This document shows positions 20,600-64,000 of a stretch of 64,000 bases of DNA, one piece after another; the stretch's first letter is position 1; every line of letters begins with the position of its first letter. The position numbers were made by a program, and so were the translations under genes. This stretch comes from Sarcophilus harrisii (lineage: Eukaryota > Chordata > Mammalia > Dasyuromorphia > Dasyuridae). The stretch covers positions 164,508,997 through 164,572,996 of the forward strand of contig NC_045429.1 in the NCBI RefSeq assembly GCF_902635505.1. Reading direction: 5' to 3'. Below the pieces are notes generated by a model. That model worked only from the letters and a program-made list of their open reading frames with translations, did no database searches and was not told the origin of the DNA.

Positions 20600-21115
20600 C
20601 ATTTTTTCATTGAACAAAAATCTATTTTCTCTTCCATTTTTCCCCTGCCACAAGAAAAGAAAAGCTTTTGTATGCAAATTTTAAAATTTTTCATAATTAA
20701 AATAAATTTCCATATTGGCCATGTCTAACATATATATGCCTGATTCTGTAGTATGAGGTATCACCTCTCTATCAGAAAATGGACAATATATTTTATTGAG
20801 GTTTCTCTACATTAATAATTGGTCAGTGGATTAGTCAGAGTTCTTACACTTTTCAGTTTTTTGTCTGAACAATGTGGTTATCATATAATTTTTTTCTGCT
20901 GATTCTGCTTACTAGCTCAGATAAGTCTTATCATGTTTCTCTGAAATGATCCCTATTGTCATTTCTTACAGAACAATAGTATACCATTATTTTCAAATAA
21001 ACAATTTGTTCTATCATTCCCCAATTGATGAGGACCTTATTTGTTTTCAGTTTTTTGCCACCACAAAAAAGAGCTGCTATCACTGTTTTTTTGTTGATAT
21101 TCATCATACTTTTTT
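20600..21115 (-). mobile_element. Old L1 3' end, antisense
   Basis: It includes the second copy of the duplicated segment, then TCCCCAATTGATGAGGACCT and GCCACCACAAAAAAGAGCTG, which are the antisense C-terminal ORF2 text of L1. It is more diverged than the L1 copies at 8, 14 and 54 kb. Confidence 0.65.
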
Positions 21116-22616
21116 CTATTGCTTTAATTTTTAAACGATTTTTAAAAAGTTTTATTGATATTTTGTTCTTACATTATAAGCATTTACTAACCCACTTGTG
21201 AGAGTTATCACATAACAAAAGTTAAGCAAAACTAACAATAGAGTGATCTTGTTTGGAAATGCATGCAACATTCCCCTTTTGTAGTATATCTCTACCTCTA
21301 TTTTTAAAAAAAAATTAAGAAAAATCCTATTATATACTATCCATGAAAGAAAAGTGATAAATTTATGGCACATGGTGAGATATCAAATAATTCCCATTAT
21401 TTTCATAAACCACAGCCTATTGAATTCCTCAATTAATGGGCCTCTCTTTAGTTTCATGTTTCTTTGCCAACATTAAAAAAAAGGCTGAATTTTTTTTTTT
21501 TTTTTTTAATACACAGAACCATTTCCTCTTTTAATTCTATTGGGGACAGGCTTGGGTGACTTTCTCCTGAGAGCAAAATGGACCAGATATATTATTAAAG
21601 CTTCTTTTTGTTCTGTCAATCTATTATCTAAATAATAATAGATTGTTAAATCTTAACTTAGATAATAAAAACTTAGATCCCTGACCAAAAGCATTCAATT
21701 TTAATTTTGAACTAAAAATAATGTCTCCAGAAATAAGGACTGATTCTTTCAGAGGGAAAAAGTTAAATTTAAAAGTTATTGATAAGAGCTCACATAGTTA
21801 GGTTTGAGGGTATTCTACAGGTGTACAATTGAGATTTTAAGATTTCTGATAACTTTTCTAAAACTAATTTATTAGATAAATTCAGAGACTTGTTTATCAA
21901 TATTTCATTTTGAAGTTTGTTTCCTGGAAGATATTGATTTTTTTCTCTTTTCTTGTGATTAATGTTTTCTGCTTGTTACATGTTCAAAAAGTCCAGCAAG
22001 CAAGCATTCATGAGGCTTAGAGAATATATACAAATTATTTTGTAAAGTGAAGTCAAATGGAATGGTGTGGGCTGGTTAAATGTATAATAAAATGCACACA
22101 TAAAATAAGTGCTGAAGGTCACAGATCAGAAAGGGCTGTTTGCTCAGTGAACCAAGAATGAACTTTGCTTCTTACTGAAGACTTGTTTTAGCAGCAGTTT
22201 TCACAGTTCACACAATAAAACTTGGGCTCAAGAGTAACAAATACATTGGGGAAGAGGAGAAAAAGGGAAGAAAAGGAGTAGGGAGGGGAAAGAATGAAAA
22301 TCTCCAAGCTGAGGTATTTATAAGTTTTTCCAAATATTTATATATTTTTTTTTCTTAGCTTAGAAATATATAAACTCCTTTGAAGTTCATTCTGTCACTC
22401 CTTTTTCCCCTGTCCCTTCCTCCTCCTAACCTAATACATAGTAGGATTTCACATCAGGAGGAAAATCTCCTATATAACCATAAATATATTTACTATTTTA
22501 TATATTTTAATAAAATATTTTCCCACATAGTAAATTACTGCAACAAAGCTTCTGCATGTAGTTTAATTAACCAATTGAGTTTCAGAGGTTTATTTTGATG
22601 AACAGGACCAATATCT
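21116..22616. other. Intergenic, no gene seen
   Basis: No gene is supported. Positions 21150-21480 resemble a further decayed antisense L1 3' end (CCTCAATTAATGGGCCTCTC). The remainder is AT-rich and not classified. Confidence 0.45.
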
Positions 22617-23275
22617 TTGGAGAATTGATGATCTCTCACCTAGACAACTGTAATAGCTTTTTAGTTGGTCTTTCTGCCTGAAATCTCCCCCAACCTTCAA
22701 TTTAGCCTCCACTTAAAAGCAAAAATAATCTTCCTAAATGGAAGATCTGTTCATATCACTCCCCAACCCCTGACTCCTAATACTTCAGAGTCTAATGTAA
22801 AATCTTTCATTTGATTTTTTAAACTCATTTATAACCTTGGCCCTTCCTACCTTGCTATATTCTTATGCTTTACTCCCCTTTATTTACTCTATGATCCAAT
22901 GACACTGTCTTCCTTACTATTCTTCACATAAGACATTACATCTCCGGACTGTATATTTTCACTTACTTTCTCCAGTGTCTGGAATTCTCTTTTTGCCTCC
23001 TGGCTCCCCTGACTTAGTCTCATTTAAAATTTTACTTTTTAAGAGAGACGTTTCCCAGGCTCCTTTAATATTATCCCCTTTCCTTTGCTGATCATTTCAA
23101 ATTTGTCCTATACATATCTTGTTTTTGCATTGTTGTTTGCATGTTTTCTCACCCATTAAATTGTTGGGAAAAGGAATTTTATAGTTTTGGTTTTTTTACT
23201 TTCTTTATATCCCAGCATACAGCACAATGCCTGTCATGTAGTAGATACTTAATTAATGTTTGTCCATTTCACTTG
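22617..23275 (+). mobile_element. L2 fragment, sense
   Basis: CTCTCACCTAGACAACTGTA, TCACTCCCCAACCCCTGACT, CCTTTCCTTTGCTGATC and CAGCATACAGCACAATGCCT followed by GTCATGTAGTAGATACTTAA form the 3' half of an L2 element in order. Confidence 0.75.
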
Positions 23276-24152
23276 GGAGTAGATGAACAATAAAGTGTTT
23301 TCCAACTTTTATATTTCATAAGGTTATAAGTTGCTGATTAAATTATTTGTGGAAGGCAAATACATAAAACGACTTAAAATTATTGTTGGGTCACCAAAGT
23401 AAGGATAGGGTTTAACCAAAATAATAAGTAGAATACCATTTTTACTGGAGAAAACACAATAGGCATATTTATCTGCAAAATACATTCCAAACCCAATTTA
23501 ACACAATCTAAGTTGATGCTGCACAGCAAAACAATTGATATGCACAATTCTAATGGGAAAGATCATTGGTTATATGATTTCAATAAATGAGATGCATGAT
23601 TCACTTTTTAAAAAGCAACCCTTAAAAATAACATCAGCAATAACAAGTTTTCTCCAGGATTAAATCCAAATGAAACATTAACATTACTAAAAATACATTT
23701 CACATTCTTTTTTAAAGAGTCAATAGATTACATGGGTTGATGCAAAATAAAGTAAGATGGCTAGGAAAAAATAAATATATTGACTATAATTAAATGGAAA
23801 GAACAACTATTTTTTAAAAATCAAAAAAGGAATGATGTTACAAAATTATCAAGAACAAAGAACAAACTTTATTCTAAAGAAACTATTTTAAAAAACACTT
23901 ATCCCTACTCTTTGGTAGAGGTGGGAAGAAGAGTCTATAGGATGAAGCATTGAATATAATTACAATTATATTATTGAATATAATTAATGTTGATGGATTT
24001 TGCTGAAATTTTCTTCCTCTTCTTGATCTATTGTCTTTTTATTTTTCAAAAAAAACTTGCATCATGAGGGATGATTTCATTGACGTGAGTAAAACAGTTG
24101 TTATAAAAACTAAAGATTAAAATAAAAACTATTTTTAAAAAAAGAAAATAAA

Positions 24153-24450
24153 TCTCAGCATGGTGGCCCATGCCCATAATCATAACTACTATGGAGATTG
24201 ACGTTGGTAGTCTTGAGCTAAACAATTTTGAACTTTAGGGACCTATGCTATTAGAGTGCCAGCACTAAGACTGACCTTGATATGGTAAGCTTCTAGAAAC
24301 ATGAAGTCACCAGGCTACTTAGGGGTAGATGAATCGGTATAGATTGGAAGTAGAGCAAGTCAAAGCCCTTTTGCCAATAAATACTGGGTCGGGTCTAATG
24401 AGTAGCCCCTGTATCTCCAGCAAGGCTAAGTTGGAGAGAATCAGTCTTTT
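24153..24450 (+). pseudogene. 7SL (SRP) RNA retropseudogene, full length
   Basis: The 298-bp block lines up with the roughly 300-nt 7SL RNA from end to end. The 5' domain is CAGCATGGTGGCCCATGCCC (7SL GGGCGCGGTGGCGCGTGCCT). The S domain has CAGCACTAAGACTGACCTTG, ATATGGTAAGCTTCTAGA, CACCAGGCTACTTAGGGGT and GTAGAGCAAGTCAAAGCCC. The 3' domain ends in CTCCAGCAAGGCTAAG and a T-run. Many substitutions, including in the Alu domain and box-A/B region, make it a dead copy. The A-rich AAAATAAA on both sides may be remnants of an L1-type target duplication. It is not an Alu: the S domain is present. Confidence 0.88.
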
Positions 24451-26088
24451 AAAAAATAAACATAATATAAATGTTGGGGGAGGGAGAAGAGTCAACAAAA
24501 TGTTTGTATCACATGTAAATTTATTTTTAAAAATAAATTTGATATTACAAAGCAGGAAGAACAAAGTAGTGACACACTATAACAAATTGGATATTTAACA
24601 CTATTGAATAATACCAGTGGCAGGAAATGGTAGTGTGAGAAGCTACACATGTAAGGGATGAGCTATCTTTACTTTCCAATGACACAATAGCACAATGATA
24701 AGGTGACCTATATATTTAGCTAAACTTTGCTAACAGACTCCACAATATTTGAGTGAAGTCATGTATGTGCGTGTGTATGCGTGTATATATTCTTTTAAAG
24801 ATTTTCCAAGGAACTAAGTTATTGTCAAGTCACAGACTGAGTACCTTTGAGAGCCATGTGGATTCTTTGTGGCCATCTGTCAATAGGCCATATCACAGAA
24901 TGTGAAAATAAAAATGTATGGTGGACTTAAGCAGCAATTATTATGTCCCAAAAGATAATACAGTTTCCAAAGATTCCTGATTTGGGACCAGGGAATCTAT
25001 CTTAAGTCCTGAGAAAATAAAACTCATTGTATTCTCTCTTGTTCCATAGGGAGCTTTAAAGGAATTAGGGGATAGTATTTCCTGACCCATCACCATGACT
25101 GACACAATCACTCTTAGCTACAAATAATGGAGATAATAGTGTCATGTTGTTTACCAAAAAAAAAAAAAAAAAATTGTATTCAGTAGCTGTAATAAGTAAA
25201 CTAAACTTTTAGAAGCTACACAAGTATATTCCCAACCACTAAGGTTTCTGCCCTTTTTCCCCTACCTGATATGACTATAATCCTATACAAAACGTATTGC
25301 CCTTTCTGGGGAGTTCTATGTACGTATCAGTAAAATTTGATGCACCCTAATGATACTAGATAACATTAAAGTTTAAAATGATCAGTTAGAACATAGAAGG
25401 AATTTTTCTTTCCAATATCTCAGTTCTTCTGGGTTCTTCTTTGAACAAATTAAAGATATGAAGGTAAATACCCCCATAATAAACTTTTACAATAAATAGG
25501 CATGATTCACTTGTACATCTTCCTACAAAAATTAACTTATTAAGATTATTCAAACTGAAAAAGGTTGATGTGGGATTTATTAAATGAGTTTGGAAGAGTA
25601 CTGGTAAATTCACAAGTGTGGAGAAGTCTTGGTGAGGAAATTTCCTGTAATATAGTCTTAGAGAGTTGCCCAGAGCTCTACAAAGTTACATGAGTTAGCT
25701 AAAGTCACACAGCTAAGATATATCAGAGAAAGGGTCTGAAACTCACTTAGTCTTTCTGCAAGATTGATTTCTGACTTCAAGATCAGTCCTCCTCCACTCC
25801 AACTAAAGTTGATTCCCAAGATTTATTTCTGTTTTGTAGAAAGTACATGAGTAACTTTTTTTTGCTATTAACTTTATACAACTAGAAAATTAAGAAGTCC
25901 CAAATTAGAAGTGATGTCACCTTTTTAACTTTTGTTAAAATGCTAATGTGATGTGGAATGTCAAAGAACCAGTCTTCAGTCTCATTTACACAGACTTTAT
26001 GTGAGCACATTAATTATCAAAAAATAAAAATAAAAATCTGACTTCCAAAGATTTTTTTGGTTTACTTGCCCTTCTCCTCTCAGGACAA
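24451..26088. other. Downstream of ENPP1, possibly distal 3'-UTR
   Basis: No gene is seen. In the minus orientation AATAAA motifs occur at 25827-25822 and near 25578-25573. They could end a long ENPP1 3'-UTR, as human ENPP1 has one of several kilobases. A MIR-like antisense phrase lies at 25640-25760 (GAGTTAGCTAAAGTCACACA). An A-run of 19 lies at about 25155-25173. Confidence 0.4.
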
Positions 26089-26118
26089 AGAGAAGTAGAA
26101 AAGCAGTTCTACTTCTCT
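26089..26118 (-). promoter_or_regulatory. Perfect 12-bp hairpin in the ENPP1 3'-UTR
   Basis: AGAGAAGTAGAA (26089-26100), a 6-base loop, and TTCTACTTCTCT (26107-26118) form a perfect stem. In the transcript it starts three nucleotides after the AATAAA at 26127-26122, where cleavage and CstF binding would normally occur. Confidence 0.6.
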
Positions 26119-26121
26119 GAC

Positions 26122-26127
26122 TTTATT
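26122..26127 (-). terminator. ENPP1: Candidate proximal poly(A) signal of ENPP1
   Basis: AATAAA on the minus strand, about 255 nt after the stop codon, is followed by a pyrimidine- and TG-containing stretch. It is the first canonical signal after the stop. Whether it or a more distal one is used cannot be told from sequence. Confidence 0.45.
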
Positions 26128-26379
26128 CCCAAGACTGGAACAATGCATGCCATTTTTATATATTCATATATGTGTAAGTCATTAGGAGTTCCTTCCTAAT
26201 GCTGTGCTTAGTCCAGCAAGTTTCCCTGAGAAACAAGTGTCACATGGACAATTCCCAAATCAACTTTTGGCTGAATATCCCAATCAATATGCTAATATAT
26301 GGCACTGGGAATAGAATGTCTTTTTTTCCATGAAATGTAAAGTTCTCTCACAATGAAACATGGCAGAAAAAAAATGAAA

Positions 26380-61730
<35,351 letters not shown>

Positions 61731-63660
61731 CTAAAAAGAAGATTTATACCAATACAAATATAATGAATTTCATATATTTCTATCACCACAGTAAAAATCA
61801 AAAATTTAAATTTAACTAAAATAAAATTATCAACATGGTTTGAGTAGCCAGCCACTAATTGTACTACTCAGTAAGGGAGATATTTTTGGTACAATAGTTC
61901 TGCAGCCAGAGGACCTGGATACAAATCTGTCTGTAACACTGATCTGAACCTCAGTTTTCTCATCTATAAAACAAGTAAGCTTTTTACATATAGATATTTA
62001 TTTCTATGAACCATAATAACAAAAGGACAAGTTTTGACAAAACAAAACTTCCTTCAACATATTATTAGATATTTGTGACTGTAAATGGGCTGTAAAAAGA
62101 ACTCAGAAATGAAGGGCAGAAATCAGATTGTATGAAATTTAGAGAAGTTATTTCACATTGCAATGGGATGCATTCCCAATAAAATCTAATTTGCATAGTT
62201 AGTAGAATAAACAATTTGACTGATGTGCAAAAAGACCTTCACAAAACTGGGGCAAAAGAAATTCTCAAGCTTTGGAAAATTTTGCGACAATTCATGTCAG
62301 GGAAAAAATCATTTGCTAATTCATAAAGCAAATCAATTACAAAGACCAGAGGAAAACATAAGTTTGGGAATATAAAGTTGGTCAAAGGAAGTAGGCTAAT
62401 GAATGAAACTAATCTTTGTGATTTCTATCTACTTTTTGGTTAAGAATCACCCTACTTTGCAATAGCTCTAAAAGATACCTCCATTTTCTTCCAATTTTTT
62501 TTGGTGATATGACATTTTATATTTAAATAATAATGTGGAAATTTTACTGTATGCTGTGAAAGATGCAGGTTTAAGCCTATTTTTTTCTTAAACTACTTTC
62601 TAAATTTTCCCATAATTTCTTAATAAAAAAGAAATTTGTGTAGTTTATGTTCTTGAGATTATCAAATATTGAGAAAATATTTTATTTTTTTCTGTCTTGC
62701 TATTTTATTTGTTTATTTTATTACTTTTTTAACAAATGATTACAAGGTATAATAAAATCTGTCCAAAAAACCTATTTTGTTCACTCCTGCTTGTTTTCCC
62801 CTTGAGATTATAGACTTTCTGTCCTGTTCAAATGAATATTGTTATTATTTAATAACAATAAAACTATCCTTTCATAGATTTATTGGTGTAACACTAAATC
62901 TATTTTATGTGGACAATGTGACCATTATTTTTATATTTATATGACCAAACTATTAGCAATTACTATGCAATCAATAATTTTAAGTCATCTTTTATATATA
63001 GAATGTTTTTAGTTTAATTTCTATAAATTAATCTCAGTAGGTCATCTCCTATATAGTTTATGAATTTTGAAATTATAAGAGGAAGATCTTTCATTTCCTT
63101 CTGGTTCTTGAGTTTCAATTAAATAAAATCAAAAAGATTTTGCACAAACAAAATCAACATAGCAAAGATAAGAAGGGAAAGTATCAATTAGATTAAAAAA
63201 ATCTTCACATGAAATATTTCTGATAATCCTGAAAAAAAATTGCTAGGAACTGATACAGAGTAAAGTAAGTAAAACCAGGAGAACAAAGTGCACAGTGATT
63301 TTATCAGTGTAAATGTGAAGACCAAAATAACCTGCACGATAAGAAAATATTTTAGTTATAATGTCCTTTCTTAGCCCAGTAAAAGAAATGAAAGAAAAAA
63401 TGATCACCTCCTTTTCTTGAGGACATGAGGCACTATGGGTATGGAATATTATATATACTTTTAGAGTTCCTTATTTTACTTAATTTTATTCCCATTAGCT
63501 AGAGAGGAATAATCAGGATATACAGGAGAAGAAAGATATTCAGGTATTCAGAAATACTTTGATGTGAAAACAAAGGGCATGGATAAAACTTTTTTTTAAA
63601 GATTAACTTACTACATATTGAGAAATTTAATTTTTTAAATCTAAAAACTCTGGATTAAGT
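61731..63660. other. ENPP1 intron 7, partial
   Basis: A sense MIR lies at 61875-61985 (CAGAGGACCTGGATACAAAT; CCTCAGTTTTCTCATCTATA). The rest is AT-rich. Positions 63120-63360 resemble a decayed sense L1 ORF2 C-terminus (AAAGATAAGAAGGGAAAG). I looked for the upstream exon ending in YPTKTFPNHYSIVT and did not see it. Confidence 0.55.
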
Positions 63661-63664
63661 CTTA

Positions 63665-64000
63665 CATTGTACAGAGGTCAGCTAAGATGGTGTAGAAGAT
63701 GTTACACCCAAGCTTTCCCCCAACAACTATTCCACAAAGATCTAGAAAATGCACCAGACCAAGCCTTAATCAGGAAAACCTAAAGAAATTACAAAGAATC
63801 ACTTTTGCAGCCCAGGTCAGAATAGGAAGACAAATAAAGAAGTCTATGGACACGGAGGAAGAAAAATATCAAGGAGAGAGTGCTATGCTGGAAATGAACT
63901 AGAACTTGCCACTGGTTATATAAGATCCAAGATCCATCCATCACAGAAAGTCTGATATTATACACAGATCAGGAACAGATGGCAGCTCTATCACTATTGT
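63665..64000 (+). mobile_element. Possible 5' end of an L1-like element, cut by the window edge
   Basis: GTCAGCTAAGATGGTGTAG starts a block with higher GC and a 67-codon ORF (63699-63902). AAGATGG near the start recalls the YY1 site close to the 5' end of mammalian L1. The text (CCACAAAGATCTAGAAAATG) recalls a dispersed marsupial repeat, but the family is not certain and the other end lies outside. Confidence 0.4.

Noticed and set aside
24319-24598. Opposed ORFs of 81 and 89 codons
   Set aside because: Most of both frames falls in the 3' half of the 7SL RNA pseudogene.
1-26088. An exon of CCN2, expected downstream of ENPP1 by human synteny
   Set aside because: I looked on both strands for the cysteine-rich CCN2 text and saw none; the gene must lie left of the window.

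Overview
The window is vertebrate, almost certainly marsupial, nuclear DNA. It is AT-rich and gene-poor, with one multi-exon gene on the minus strand. It is crowded with marsupial-type interspersed repeats: L1 with a marsupial ORF2/3'-UTR, CR1/L3, L2, MIR, and tRNA-derived CORE-SINEs whose head reads GGGGCAGCTAGGTGG. The species cannot be fixed from sequence alone.

The gene is ENPP1 (ectonucleotide pyrophosphatase/phosphodiesterase 1). Eighteen consecutive coding exons run from 61730 down to the stop codon at 26380. They match human residues about 266-925; if the gene has 25 exons as in human, these are exons 8-25. Upstream exons (cytoplasmic tail, membrane anchor, somatomedin-B domains, nucleophile Thr) lie beyond the right edge. 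Five of the seven zinc ligands, the nucleotide-pocket residues and the EF-hand-like calcium loop are present. All exon junctions keep frame except one: the 33-nt exon at 50578-50610 carries one base more than the frame allows.

Layout. 1-26 kb is DNA downstream of ENPP1 (in human the next gene is CCN2; no CCN2 exon is seen here). It holds a triple LINE nest at 0.6-3.4 kb, an L1-in-L1 nest at 7.5-10.6 kb with both target-site duplications, a repeat-poor block at 10.7-11.8 kb, several antisense L1 3' ends, a hAT MITE at 16.0 kb and a full-length 7SL RNA pseudogene at 24.15 kb. 26-62 kb is the ENPP1 3' half. Its introns hold L1, L2, MIR and CORE-SINE copies, a solo LTR at 41.5 kb, CA/TA microsatellites and a long polypyrimidine tract beside one exon. 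62-64 kb is a further intron that ends in what may be the 5' end of an L1-like element.

The best findings are: a rearranged L1 with 177/178-bp direct terminal repeats and a 16-bp target duplication; the ENPP1 frame conflict, with a tandem splice acceptor that would restore frame; a pattern in which frame breaks in young L1 copies are mostly one-base homopolymer changes, which points to sequencing error or slippage; an L1 3' end with poly(A) signals 70 nt before an ENPP1 exon; and a perfect hairpin directly after a candidate ENPP1 poly(A) signal. I found no convincing new multi-gene system.
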